Below the pieces are notes generated by a model. The model saw only the letters and a program-made list of their open reading frames with translations. It did not search any database and had not been told where the DNA came from. Below are positions 29,232-38,005 of a stretch of 64,000 nucleotides of DNA, in pieces. The stretch comes from JAICYJ01 sp963737445 (GTDB taxonomy: Bacteria > Actinomycetota > Thermoleophilia > Gaiellales > JAICJC01). A program made the translations under genes and the position numbers. The stretch spans positions 310,001 to 374,000 of the forward strand of contig CAVTSO010000001.1 of NCBI GenBank assembly GCA_963737445.1, read 5' to 3'. How positions within the stretch are numbered: the first letter of the stretch is position 1; the number at the start of each line of letters is the position of its first letter.

Positions 29232-31930
29232 TGGCGCAATTCGACCAGATCGGCGAGCTCGGCGTCGGAAAGCTCGCTGATCGCAGTCTCCACGCCGCGG
29301 TCGACGATGCTCGTGGCCAGCCCGCGCTTGGCCTCGATCAGCTCGTCGATCCGCTCCTCGATGGTGCCCGCGCAGATCATTCGGTGCACCTGCACCACCC
29401 GCGTCTGGCCGATCCGGTGGGCTCGGTCGGATGCCTGGTCCTCGACAGCCGGGTTCCACCAGCGGTCGAAGTGGAAGACGTGGCTGGCGTTGGTCAGGTT
29501 CAGCCCCAGGCCGCCCGCCCGCAGCGACATCACCAGCACGCGCGGCTCGCCGCCGGGAGCCTGGAACGCGTCCACCATCCGCTCGCGCTCGGCCACCGGC
29601 GTGGAGCCGTCCAGGTAGAGGCGGTCGATCTCGAGCTCGCGGGTGAGGTGCTCCGACAGCATCCGGCCCATCACCGCGTACTGCGTGAACACCAGCGCGC
29701 TGTCGCCCTCGTCCACCGCCTCGACCAGCATCTCGGTGAGCCGGTCGAGCTTTCCCGACCGGCCCGCCATGTGCCCGGGCTTGCTCAGCGCCTGGGCCGG
29801 GTGGTTGCAGACCTGCTTGAGCCGGGTCAGGAGCGCCAGCACGTGCCCGCGGCGCTCGATGCCGGCGGCGTCGCGCACGGCGCCCAGCATCGCGTCGATC
29901 GTGGCCTGGTAAAGCGCCGCCTGCTCCACCGTCAGCGTGCAGAACTCGTTCGACTCCTGCCGCGGCGGCAGGTCGGGCAGCACCGACGGGTCGCTCTTGT
30001 GCCGGCGCAGGATGAACGGTGCCGTCACCCGCCGCAGCCGCGCAGCAGCCTCGTCGTCACGGTGCCGCTCGATCGGCGTCGCGTAGCGGCGGCGGAAGGC
30101 GCTGCGTGTATCGAGCAGGCCCGGGTTGAGGAAGTGCAGGATCGACCACAGCTCGTCCAGCCTGTTCTCGATCGGCGTGCCCGTGAGCGCGATCCGGTGG
30201 CGGGCGGGCAGCGCGCGGGCCGCCTGCGCGCCGCGGGTGAGAGGGTTCTTGACCTGCTGCGCCTCGTCCAGCACCAGCACCCGCCACTCCGTCTCGCCCA
30301 GCAGGCGCCGGTCGCGCGGCAGCAGCGAGTAGGAGGTCAACACCACGTCGTGGCCGGTCAGGTCGTCGATGTGATGTGTACGGTCGGGGCCATGGTGCAG
30401 GTGTACCGACAGGTCGGGGGCGAACCGCCCCAGCTCGCGGCGCCAGTTGCCGAGCACGGATGCCGGGCACACGATCAGCGCCGGCGAATCGGCGTGGTCG
30501 GAGTGCTCCAGCAGGTAGGCGATCAGCTGCACCGTCTTGCCCAGGCCCATGTCGTCGGCCAGCAGCGCTCCCAGGCCCAGCCTGCGCATCCCCACCAGCC
30601 AGCCCAGACCGCTCTCCTGGTAGGGCCGCAGCACGCCGTGGAACCCCTCGCCCGCCTCGACCGGCTCGCGCAGCCCGGGGTCGCGCAGCTCCGCGGCCAG
30701 CTGCTCGAGCCCCGTCGAGCGCGCCGAGTCGACCTCCATCTCGAACCCGCGCAGCTCGGCCCGCCCCGCCAGCGTCGCACCGAGAGCCGTCAGCGCCGGG
30801 ATGCCGGGCGAGTGCAGCGCAAGCTGTGCCAGCTGCCGCGCCCGCCGCAGCGCCTTGTCACCGAGCAGGGTCCACTCGCCGCCGATGCGCACCAGCGGCT
30901 GGGTGGCGGCTGCCAGGGCGCGGAACTCCTCGTCGCTGATCTGCCGGCCGCCCAGCGCGGCATGCAGGTCGTACTCCACGACGCCGCCCAGCGACAACGG
31001 CCCGGGGGCGAACGACAGCCCTGCCTGCTCCAGGTCCAGCTCCTCCTTTTGGCGGAGCTCGTCCGGGAGGTGCACCGATGCGCCCGCGAACTCGAGCGCG
31101 GGAACGGCCGCCCGCAGGTCGGCGACCTGCGCCAGCGTCAGCTCGACGCGGCCGTCCTGCATCCGGGACAGCGCCGGCAGGATGTTGGCGGCGCGCCCGA
31201 TCCGGTCCGGGTCGATCGGCGTGACATGGAGGGGCCAGTTGCCGCCCGCGTCCGCGGGCAGCTGCAGCACCAGCTCCAGCGGATCGAGCGAACGGCGCAG
31301 GTTCACGACCGGCGCCACCGCCCCCAGGTCGGGCGCGACGGTGCGCAGCGCCGGCTGCAGCACCGACAGATCGATCGCCTCGTGGTGGCTGTCCGGGGCG
31401 GTCAGCTGCCGCGGGTCGCGAACCGCGGCGGCAAGCGCCCGCATCGAGGCGCGCACGAACTGCTCGACGGCGGACACCGCGCTGACGGTCGAGGGCTCCT
31501 CGCCGTGGTCGGCCACGGCGGCGTGCGCCAGGGGCGGGAAGGCGGCCGCGAAGCGGTCGAGTGGCGGCGGATCGCCACCCGCCTCGACCACGCGCTCGGT
31601 CAGCCGGGCCACCAGCCGCCAGGCGCGCAGCGATGCGCTGGCCTGCTCGCCGTCCTCAGAGTCCTCCGGCTCGGCCAGCAGGTATGCGAGCGCCGGCAGC
31701 ATCGGCAGGCAGCGCGTGTCCACGACCCGCTCGCCGCCGTTGGCCACGATCGTGACCGGCAGCCGGCGCAGGTTGTGAGGGAGCCCGCGGTCGTCGAGCA
31801 GGGAGCTCCAGCCACCCGGTGTCAGGGGTGACACCGAGTAGAAACCCATGAGCGGCGCCTCGGCCCCGCGGGGGACGAACGTCAGCTCCAGCGGCGCGCG
31901 GCGCGCGGTCGATGTCGATGGCAGGCTCAA
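29228..31930 (-). CDS. SNF2-family DNA helicase/ATPase (HepA/RapA-like)
   Basis: About 900 residues. The N-terminal half is the bacterial SNF2-associated region. The ATPase has motif I LLADDMGLGKTVQ, Ia IVCPASVLGNW, II LVLDEAQQVKN and III LTGTPIENR; the helicase C domain has LVFTQYAVMGRML, MSLRAGGLGLNLT, HFDRWWNPAVEDQASDRAHR and IGQT. It remodels DNA-protein complexes or recycles RNA polymerase. The start is uncertain: the TTG at 31930 lies eight bases after TAGCGT on the minus strand and keeps more N-terminal sequence; ATG 31849 would give 873 residues. It is followed by the M20 peptidase with an ATGA overlap. Confidence 0.88.
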   Translation of the reverse strand: MSLPSTSTARRAPLELTFVPRGAEAPLMGFYSVSPLTPGGWSSLLDDRGLPHNLRRLPVTIVANGGERVVDTRCLPMLPALAYLLAEPEDSEDGEQASASLRAWRLVARLTERVVEAGGDPPPLDRFAAAFPPLAHAAVADHGEEPSTVSAVSAVEQFVRASMRALAAAVRDPRQLTAPDSHHEAIDLSVLQPALRTVAPDLGAVAPVVNLRRSLDPLELVLQLPADAGGNWPLHVTPIDPDRIGRAANILPALSRMQDGRVELTLAQVADLRAAVPALEFAGASVHLPDELRQKEELDLEQAGLSFAPGPLSLGGVVEYDLHAALGGRQISDEEFRALAAATQPLVRIGGEWTLLGDKALRRARQLAQLALHSPGIPALTALGATLAGRAELRGFEMEVDSARSTGLEQLAAELRDPGLREPVEAGEGFHGVLRPYQESGLGWLVGMRRLGLGALLADDMGLGKTVQLIAYLLEHSDHADSPALIVCPASVLGNWRRELGRFAPDLSVHLHHGPDRTHHIDDLTGHDVVLTSYSLLPRDRRLLGETEWRVLVLDEAQQVKNPLTRGAQAARALPARHRIALTGTPIENRLDELWSILHFLNPGLLDTRSAFRRRYATPIERHRDDEAAARLRRVTAPFILRRHKSDPSVLPDLPPRQESNEFCTLTVEQAALYQATIDAMLGAVRDAAGIERRGHVLALLTRLKQVCNHPAQALSKPGHMAGRSGKLDRLTEMLVEAVDEGDSALVFTQYAVMGRMLSEHLTRELEIDRLYLDGSTPVAERERMVDAFQAPGGEPRVLVMSLRAGGLGLNLTNASHVFHFDRWWNPAVEDQASDRAHRIGQTRVVQVHRMICAGTIEERIDELIEAKRGLATSIVDRGVETAISELSDAELADLVELRQ

Positions 31931-31938
31931 ACTGAGAA

Positions 31939-31944
31939 ACGCTA
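31939..31944 (-). promoter_or_regulatory. -10-like box of the helicase gene
   Basis: TAGCGT on the minus strand ends eight bases before the TTG at 31930 (gap 31931-31938). It fits the TAGNNT pattern seen at other leaderless starts in this window. Confidence 0.4.
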
Positions 31945-31995
31945 GCAGGGCACCCCCTATCGGGTCGAGATTGCGGAAGCCGCGGCAGCCGCTGG

Positions 31996-32001
31996 TAGGT
32001 T
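31996..32001 (+). promoter_or_regulatory. -10-like box of the molybdenum hydroxylase operon
   Basis: TAGGTT ends seven bases before the ATG at 32009. TTGCGG at 31971-31976 could be a weak -35 (19-base spacer). No Shine-Dalgarno sequence is present. Confidence 0.5.
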
Positions 32002-32008
32002 TCAAACC

Positions 32009-32467
32009 ATGCAGGTCGAGCTCGAGGTGAACGGGAACCGCTACCGGGTCGACGCACCGGCGGCGGAGCCGCTGTCGGCGGTGCTGCGCGACCGGATGCA
32101 GCTGACCGGCACCAAGGTCGCCTGCGGCGAGGGCACGTGCGGCAGCTGCACGGTGCTGGTGGACGACCGGCCCGTGTTGTCTTGCCTGACGCTGGCCGCC
32201 GCCTGCGACGGGGCGTCGGTGCGCACGGTCGAGGCGGAGGGCGACCTGCTCGATCGGCTGCGCCGGGCGTTCACCGAGGAGGACGGCTTCCAGTGCGGGT
32301 TCTGCACGCCCGGGCAGCTGATGTCTGCACTGGCGTTGCTGGAGCGGACGCCGCACCCCAGCGCGGATGAGATCGTGACCGCGATGAGCGGCAACCTCTG
32401 CCGGTGCGGGGCGTACGAGGGCATCGCCCTGGCGGTGGCACGAGCCGCCGCCGGAGCGGCCGCCTAG
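32009..32467 (+). CDS. molybdenum hydroxylase, 2Fe-2S subunit
   Basis: 152 residues. The plant-type 2Fe-2S cluster cysteines are in ACGEGTCGSCTVLVDDRPVLSC (near residues 39-60). The second, helical cluster domain has CGFCTPGQ and LCRCGAY (near 98-135). This small subunit passes electrons from the molybdopterin centre to FAD. It is the first gene of a small-large-medium operon and overlaps the large subunit by one base (TAGTG). Confidence 0.93.
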   Translation: MQVELEVNGNRYRVDAPAAEPLSAVLRDRMQLTGTKVACGEGTCGSCTVLVDDRPVLSCLTLAAACDGASVRTVEAEGDLLDRLRRAFTEEDGFQCGFCTPGQLMSALALLERTPHPSADEIVTAMSGNLCRCGAYEGIALAVARAAAGAAA

Positions 32468-34704
32468 TGGCCCGCCTGATCAAGACCGAGGCGGTGGTCG
32501 AGGGCCGCACGGAGGTGCGCTGGACGCTCGTCGAGGAGGACTCGACTCCGGAGTGGCCGGCCGATCAGCCGCCCGGCGTTGTCGGCGAGCCGACCACGCG
32601 GCTGACGGCCGAGGCCCGCCTGTCGGGGTCGGCCCGCTACACGTCCGACATGCAGCTGCCCGGGCAGCTCGAAGCGACGGTGCTGCGCAGCCCGCACGCC
32701 AACGCGCGCCTGGCATCGATATCGCTGGACGCCGCCCGCGCCGTGCCGGGCGTGCGCGCCGTGATCGGACCCGGGGACTGCCCGCCGTTCGACGGTGAGA
32801 CGGTGCTGCACTCCGAGCCGCCGTACGGCGGCGCCGCGGTGGCCGCGATCGCGGTGGAGACGCGCGAGGCGGCGGATGAGGCCATGGCCGCGCTCGACCC
32901 GCGGTGGGAGCCGCTCGGGTTCGTCGTCGACCTCGACCAGTCGCTCGAGAACCAGAGCTTCCAGGACGACCCGGTCGAATACGAGCGCGGTGACGCCGAC
33001 GCGGCGCTGGCCGCCGCCGAGCTGACGGTCACCAGCGACTACCTGGCGCCGGCCCAGCTCCACAACTCGATGGAGCCGCATTGCGCCGTGGCCGACTGGC
33101 GTCGAGACGGGCTGACGCTGTGGAGCTCGACGCAGGGCATCTACCAGGCGCGTTCGCAGCTGTGCGGCTCGTTCGGGCTCGACCAGGAGCACGTCCGCGT
33201 GATATGCCACTTCATGGGCGGCGGCTTCGGCTCCAAGTTCGGCTGCGGGCCCGAGGGCGTGATCGCGGCGGAACTGTCGCGCCGCGCGGGCCGCCCGGTG
33301 CGGCTGGTGCTGAGCCGCCGCGACGAGAACCTGAGCACCGGCTACCGCACGCCCGCCCGGTTCAGCTTCACGATCGGCGCGGGGCGCGACGGGCGCCTGC
33401 AGGCCGTCGAGGCATCGGCGGTGATGGGCCTGGGCACGGGTGGCTGGGCCTATCCGGTGCTGGAGCCCGTCAAGTCGCTCTACGCCTGCGAGCACCAGCA
33501 CCTGATGACGCTACCGATGCGGCTCAACCTGGGCCCCGCGGCGGCCTTCCGCGCGCCGGGAGTAATGGAGGGAACGTGGGCATTCGAGCAGGCGCTGGAC
33601 GAGCTGGCGGAGGCGGCCGGCCTCGACCCGCTGGAGCTGCGACGCCGCAACCACGCCGAGGTCGACCCCTCCACCGGCCGCCCGTATACCTCCAAGCGCC
33701 TGCTGGAGAGCTACGACCTGGCGGCCGAGCTGGCCGGCTGGGACACGCGCGACGAGCTCCGGTCGGACGGCCGCGTGCGGCGCGGCATGGGCTGCGCCAG
33801 CCAGTACTGGTGGGGCGGCGGCGGGCCGCCCGCCTACGCGGACGTGCGAATCGGAAGCGACGCCAAGCCGGTGCTGACGGTCGGCATGCAGGATCTGGGC
33901 ACCGGCGTGACGACCGCCTGCGCCGTGGTGCTGGCCGAGCGGCTGGGGATCCGTCCCGACCAGGTCAAGGTCCGCACCGGCGACACCGACCTGGCCGGCC
34001 ACGGGCCGTTCTCGGGCGGCTCGATGACGCTGGCCTCAGTGGCTCCCGCGGTGCGATCGGCCGGCCACCACGTGCGCACGCAGCTGCTGGAGCTGGCCGC
34101 CGACATGTTCGAGATCGCCGCCTCCGACCTGGAGCTGGCCGAGGGCGAGGTGCGATCGACCGACGGCACCCTGCGCCGGCCCATCCACGACGTCACCGAG
34201 AAGCTCGGCAACGCGTGGGTGACCGGATCGGGATCGCGAGCCCCCAACCCGGACGGCATGGCCGTGAACACGTTCGGCTGCCAGATCGCGCAGGTGGCCG
34301 TGGACACCCTCACCGGCCTGATCACCGTCGAGCGGGTGGTCGCGGTGCACGACATCGGCCGCGTGGTCAACCCCATGGGCGCACGCAGCCAGGTGCTGGG
34401 CGGGATCCTGCAGGGCATCGGCTTCGCGCTCAGCGAGGAGCGGGTGGTCGATCCGACCACCGGCACCGTGGTCAACGCCGGCCTCGAGGACTACAAGATC
34501 CCGACCCTGGCCGACCTGCCCGAGGTCGAGTGCCGGTTCGTGGGCGAGCCCGACCCGGAGCTGGCGCTGGGCATCAAGGGGCTGGGCGAGCCGCCCATCA
34601 TCCCCACGCCCGGTGCCATCGGAAACGCGGTCGCCCACGCGCTGGGGCTGCGGCTGCGCGAGGCGCCCTACACACCCCGCCGGGTGCTGGAGGCGCTGCA
34701 GTGA
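32467..34704 (+). CDS. molybdenum hydroxylase, molybdopterin-binding large subunit
   Basis: 745 residues of the xanthine dehydrogenase/aldehyde oxidase family. The alpha/beta hammerhead lies near residues 50-160. Cofactor motifs include FMGGGFGSKFG near 250-260, AFRAPGVMEGTWAFEQALDELAE near 360-382, GMQDLGTGVTT and GIKGLGEPPIIPTPGAIGNA near 700. The CO dehydrogenase form I loop (AYRCSFR) is absent, so CO oxidation is unlikely; the AFRAPG pattern is closer to aldehyde or aromatic hydroxylases. The GTG start overlaps the previous stop. The substrate is undetermined. Confidence 0.9.
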   Translation: MARLIKTEAVVEGRTEVRWTLVEEDSTPEWPADQPPGVVGEPTTRLTAEARLSGSARYTSDMQLPGQLEATVLRSPHANARLASISLDAARAVPGVRAVIGPGDCPPFDGETVLHSEPPYGGAAVAAIAVETREAADEAMAALDPRWEPLGFVVDLDQSLENQSFQDDPVEYERGDADAALAAAELTVTSDYLAPAQLHNSMEPHCAVADWRRDGLTLWSSTQGIYQARSQLCGSFGLDQEHVRVICHFMGGGFGSKFGCGPEGVIAAELSRRAGRPVRLVLSRRDENLSTGYRTPARFSFTIGAGRDGRLQAVEASAVMGLGTGGWAYPVLEPVKSLYACEHQHLMTLPMRLNLGPAAAFRAPGVMEGTWAFEQALDELAEAAGLDPLELRRRNHAEVDPSTGRPYTSKRLLESYDLAAELAGWDTRDELRSDGRVRRGMGCASQYWWGGGGPPAYADVRIGSDAKPVLTVGMQDLGTGVTTACAVVLAERLGIRPDQVKVRTGDTDLAGHGPFSGGSMTLASVAPAVRSAGHHVRTQLLELAADMFEIAASDLELAEGEVRSTDGTLRRPIHDVTEKLGNAWVTGSGSRAPNPDGMAVNTFGCQIAQVAVDTLTGLITVERVVAVHDIGRVVNPMGARSQVLGGILQGIGFALSEERVVDPTTGTVVNAGLEDYKIPTLADLPEVECRFVGEPDPELALGIKGLGEPPIIPTPGAIGNAVAHALGLRLREAPYTPRRVLEALQ

Positions 34705-35582
34705 GGACGTTCGCCTACGCCCGGCCGGCGGGGGTCGAGGAGGCCGCCGCGGCGCTGTCGCTGCCGGCGGCGCGCGCCATGGGCGGCGGCACCGACCTGC
34801 TCACCCAGCAGGACCGCGGGATCCTGCCGGCCGAGTCGGTCGTCGACCTGCGCGGCCTGGGCCTGGACGCGATCGCGCCAGAGGGCGAGGGCATCCGCAT
34901 CGGCGCAACCGTGACGCTGGCCGACCTCGGCCGCGACGACGCCATCCGCGAGCGCTTCGCGGTGCTGCATCAGGCCGCCTCGGCGGCCGCCTCACCGCAG
35001 CTGCGGGAGATGGGCACCGTCGGCGGGAACCTCTGCCAGCAGGTGCGCTGCTGGTACTTCCGGCACCCCGACCTGACCTGCTGGCTGCGCGGCGGCGACA
35101 CCTGCTACGCCCAGGTCGGAGACCACCGCAAGCACGGTCTGGAGCCGGGCGACTGCATCTCGGTGGCACCCAGCGACCTGGCCGCGGCCCTGCTGGCGCT
35201 GGACGCGACCGTCGAGACCAGCAGCCGCCCACAGGGAATCCCGCTGGTGGATCTCTACCGGAAGGCCGGCGACGAAGACCGCTCCACCCTGGCGCTGGCG
35301 CCGGGCGAGTTCGTGACCGCCGTAGTGGTGCCGCGCGCCCCGGACGCGAGCGCGTACGAGCGGGTCGGCGAGCGGCACGCCTGGAGCTTCGCGCTGGCCG
35401 GCGTCGCGGCCGCCCGCTTCGGCGACCAGCTGCGGTTGGCCGCGATCGGGGTGTCCAACCTGCCGCGTCTGCTCGATCCGGCCGATCCGCTGGCGGGCCT
35501 GCCCGGCCTCGAGCAGACGGCCTGGAAACGGCGGCTGCTGAGCGGCCTGGCCGGCCAGGCGCTGTCGCGCGTCTCGGGGTGA
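34701..35582 (+). CDS. molybdenum hydroxylase, FAD subunit with extra Fe-S loop
   Basis: 293 residues. FAD-binding motifs are MGGGTDLLT near 27-35 and MGTVGGNL at 104-111. Directly after lies a cysteine-rich insertion with Cys112, Cys117, Cys127 and Cys135 (LCQQVRCWYF...TCWLRGGDTC) and then GDHRKH. This layout is known from 4-hydroxybenzoyl-CoA reductase beta and E. coli PaoB, where it carries an additional 4Fe-4S cluster, and ordinary CoxM-type subunits lack it. The complex therefore probably has three Fe-S clusters plus FAD and Moco. GTG 34701 overlaps the large-subunit stop. Confidence 0.88.
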   Translation: MRTFAYARPAGVEEAAAALSLPAARAMGGGTDLLTQQDRGILPAESVVDLRGLGLDAIAPEGEGIRIGATVTLADLGRDDAIRERFAVLHQAASAAASPQLREMGTVGGNLCQQVRCWYFRHPDLTCWLRGGDTCYAQVGDHRKHGLEPGDCISVAPSDLAAALLALDATVETSSRPQGIPLVDLYRKAGDEDRSTLALAPGEFVTAVVVPRAPDASAYERVGERHAWSFALAGVAAARFGDQLRLAAIGVSNLPRLLDPADPLAGLPGLEQTAWKRRLLSGLAGQALSRVSG

Positions 35583-35589
35583 GCGCGCT

Positions 35590-36075
35590 CTAGAGCCGGA
35601 TCAGGGTCGCGTCGGCGCCCTCGGCGCCGATCACCAGGCGCAGCACGCTGGGGTAGGCGGCGCGCCGTTTCCAGGTGGGACTGCCCGGGTTGAGGAAGAG
35701 CACGCCGTCCACCAGCTCGTTCACCGGCTGGTGCGAGTGTGCGAACACGATCACCGCTGCCCCCGGGAACCGCTTTCGCAGGCGCGCCTCACGGCCCTGG
35801 CGCGGCCCGGCGTCGTGCACCATCGCCACCTCCACGCCGCCCAGGCTCAGCTGCAGCTGCTCGGGCACCCCGGCCGCCCGCACGTCCCAGCCGTCGATGT
35901 TGCCGAGCACCGCGTGCACCGGCGCGTAGGCCTCGAGCTCGGTCAGCACGTCGGTGCTGGTGGCGTCGCCGCCGTGCAGGATCAGCTCGGCCCACTCCAG
36001 GTGCGGCAGCAGCGCCCTGGGCAGGGCGGATGCATGGTCGGGGATGTGGGTGTCGGCCAGGACGAGGACGTTCAC
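35590..36075 (-). CDS. YfcE/MJ0936-type metallophosphoesterase
   Basis: 161 residues, small calcineurin-like fold: VLADTHIPDH at 5-14 (metal site 1), LILHGGDATS at 31-40, VLGNIDGWD at 56-64, MVHDAG, and VFAHSHQPV then FLNPGSPT. All metal-ligand positions appear intact. It likely hydrolyses phosphodiesters; the substrate is unknown. Its ATG overlaps the ilvD stop by four bases, so it is the last gene of that operon. Confidence 0.9.
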   Translation of the reverse strand: MNVLVLADTHIPDHASALPRALLPHLEWAELILHGGDATSTDVLTELEAYAPVHAVLGNIDGWDVRAAGVPEQLQLSLGGVEVAMVHDAGPRQGREARLRKRFPGAAVIVFAHSHQPVNELVDGVLFLNPGSPTWKRRAAYPSVLRLVIGAEGADATLIRL

Positions 36076-37769
36076 GGCCTGGTGACGGCACCCTCGCTGG
36101 CGCTCGACACGAGCGCCGCGTACTTCGCGAACACGCCCGTCGAGTAGCGCGGAGGCGGCGCCGCCCAGCCGTCCAGACGGGCGGCGATCTCATCGTCGGA
36201 CAGCTCCACCCGCAGTTCGCGGGCCTCGATGTCGAACTCGATCATGTCGCCGTTCTGCACGATCGCGATGGGGCCGCCGTGCGCCGCCTCCGGGGTGACA
36301 TGGCCGGCCATCAGGCCGTGCGTGGCACCCGAGAAGCGGCCGTCGGTGATCAGCGCCACCTCATCGCCCAGCCCCTCGCCCACGATCGCCGCGGTCACGT
36401 GCAGCATCTCGCGCATGCCGGGGCCGCCCGCGGGGCCCTCGTAGCGGATCACGACCACGTCGCCGGCCTCGATCGAGCGGCTCTTGACGGCGGCGAAGCA
36501 GTCCTCCTCCGAGTCGAAGACGCGGGCCGGGCCGCGATGGCTGAGCCGCTCATGCCCCGCCAGCTTGACGACGCAGCCGTCCGGCGAGAGGTTGCCGCGC
36601 AGGATCGCGAGGCCGCCCGAGGGCTTGATCGGGCGGTCGATCGGCACCACCACCGGCTGGCCGGGGGTCTCCACCACCTGATCGGCGATCTCGCCCAACG
36701 TGCGGCCGTCCACCGTGCGCGCGCCCACGTGCACCAGCTCGCGCTTGGCCAGCTCCCGTGCCACCAGCGCCACGCCGCCGGCGTCGAAGATGTCGGTGGC
36801 CACGAACTCGCCGCCGGGCTTGAGGCTGGCCACGATCGGCGTGCGCCCGGCGATGCGGTCGAAGTCCTCGATCGAGAACGGGATGTCCAGCTCGCGGGCG
36901 ATCGCCAGCAGATGCAGGACGCCGTTGGTGGATCCGCCGGTCGCCGCCACCGAGGCGGCCGCGTTCTCGAGCGCGTCGCGGGTCACGATCTGCGAGGGCC
37001 GGACGTCGTCGCGGACGAGTTGCATCACCAGCCTGCCGGCCTTTTCGGCCGCGTCGCCCTTGCCCCGGTTGAGCGCCGGAATGCCGTTCATCCCGCCCGG
37101 CGACAGGCCCAGGAACTCGAGCGCCGTCGACATCGTGTTGGCCGTGTACTGGCCGCCGCAGGCTCCGGCGCCGGGGCAGGCGGCCGACTCGACCTCGTGC
37201 AACTCCTCGGCGTCGATCCGGTCGGCCGCGTAGGCCCCGATCGCCTCGAACACGTCTTGGATGGTGATGTCGCGGCCGCGGAAGGTGCCGGGCGCGATCG
37301 TGCCGTTGTAGAGCACCAGGCCGGGCACGTCCAGCCGGCACAGAGCCATGGCCGCGGCCGGGATCGTCTTGTCGCAACCGACCAGGCAGACCACTCCGTC
37401 CATCAGGTGACCCCGCACCACCAGCTCGATCGAGTCGGCGATCACCTCGCGGCTGACCAGCGAGGCGCGCATGCCCTCGGTTCCCATCGAGACGCCATCC
37501 GACACCGAGATCGTGTTGAACTCCATGGGCGTGCCGCCCGCGGCTCGGATGCCGGCCTTCACGCGCTGCGCCAGCTCGCGCTGGTTGAAGTTGCAGGGCA
37601 TCGTCTCGATCCACGTCGTGGAGACGCCGATGATCGGCCGCGCCAGGTCGTCGTCGGTGAAGCCGATGCCCTTCAGCATCGCGCGGGCGGCGGCCCGGTC
37701 TGGGCCGTCGGTAAGAGCCGCACTGTGACGCTTCGCGGGGTCGGACGGGCGGTCGTAGGGGTTACTCAA
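36072..37769 (-). CDS. ilvD: dihydroxy-acid dehydratase
   Basis: 565 residues, usual length. It makes 2-oxoisovalerate and 2-oxo-3-methylvalerate. Fe-S and Mg motifs: CNFNQRELA near 59, LVGCDKTIPAAAMA near 129, ACPGAGACGGQYTANTMS near 198, and TDGRFSGATHGLMAGHVTPEA near 477-497. It completes the valine/isoleucine route begun by ilvB, ilvN and ilvC 25 kb away. The start overlaps the 76-residue gene upstream by eight bases; the operon promoter lies above that gene. Confidence 0.95.
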   Translation of the reverse strand: MSNPYDRPSDPAKRHSAALTDGPDRAAARAMLKGIGFTDDDLARPIIGVSTTWIETMPCNFNQRELAQRVKAGIRAAGGTPMEFNTISVSDGVSMGTEGMRASLVSREVIADSIELVVRGHLMDGVVCLVGCDKTIPAAAMALCRLDVPGLVLYNGTIAPGTFRGRDITIQDVFEAIGAYAADRIDAEELHEVESAACPGAGACGGQYTANTMSTALEFLGLSPGGMNGIPALNRGKGDAAEKAGRLVMQLVRDDVRPSQIVTRDALENAAASVAATGGSTNGVLHLLAIARELDIPFSIEDFDRIAGRTPIVASLKPGGEFVATDIFDAGGVALVARELAKRELVHVGARTVDGRTLGEIADQVVETPGQPVVVPIDRPIKPSGGLAILRGNLSPDGCVVKLAGHERLSHRGPARVFDSEEDCFAAVKSRSIEAGDVVVIRYEGPAGGPGMREMLHVTAAIVGEGLGDEVALITDGRFSGATHGLMAGHVTPEAAHGGPIAIVQNGDMIEFDIEARELRVELSDDEIAARLDGWAAPPPRYSTGVFAKYAALVSSASEGAVTRP

Positions 37770-37992
37770 CGGCGTTCACGACCTTGATGCCCCAGGCCTT
37801 GCCCGCCGCGAACAGCGCGTCCGGGTCGACCTCGTCGGCGTACCCGATCAGGTGCTGCGTGGGGTTGTCGGGCGTGGATCCGAATACGACCCGGCGGGTC
37901 ACTGTCGCGTCCGGGCGCGCCAGGTGGTCACCGCGCTCGCGCGCGGCCTCGGCCTCCTCGGCCGCCGGTCCCTCTGCGTAGCCCTTGCCCAT
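37762..37992 (-). CDS. hypothetical protein, 76 residues, leading the ilvD operon
   Basis: Small soluble protein: a charged N-terminus (AAEEAEAARERGDHLARPDA), then RRVVFGSTPDNPTQHLIGYADEVDPDALFAAGKAWGIKVVNAVE in pieces. There is no membrane segment and I recognise no family. Gene status is supported by normal codon use, an eight-base overlap with ilvD, and a TAGACT box seven bases before its ATG. It may help translation of ilvD or act separately. Confidence 0.65.
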   Translation of the reverse strand: MGKGYAEGPAAEEAEAARERGDHLARPDATVTRRVVFGSTPDNPTQHLIGYADEVDPDALFAAGKAWGIKVVNAVE

Positions 37993-37999
37993 CCGGGCA

Positions 38000-38005
38000 A
38001 GTCTA
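38000..38005 (-). promoter_or_regulatory. -10-like box of the ilvD operon
   Basis: TAGACT on the minus strand ends seven bases before the ATG at 37992. Its first three bases are also the TAG stop of the upstream dehydrogenase gene, so the promoter is embedded in the end of that gene. Confidence 0.55.

Noticed and set aside
29078..31831. 917-codon open frame on the plus strand opposite the SNF2 helicase
   Set aside because: It is a shadow of the real gene: composition is proline/arginine/glutamine-rich with no domains, while the minus strand has complete helicase motifs.
32467..34704. Carbon monoxide dehydrogenase large subunit
   Set aside because: The form I active-site loop AYRCSFR is absent; the AFRAPG pattern fits other molybdenum hydroxylases.
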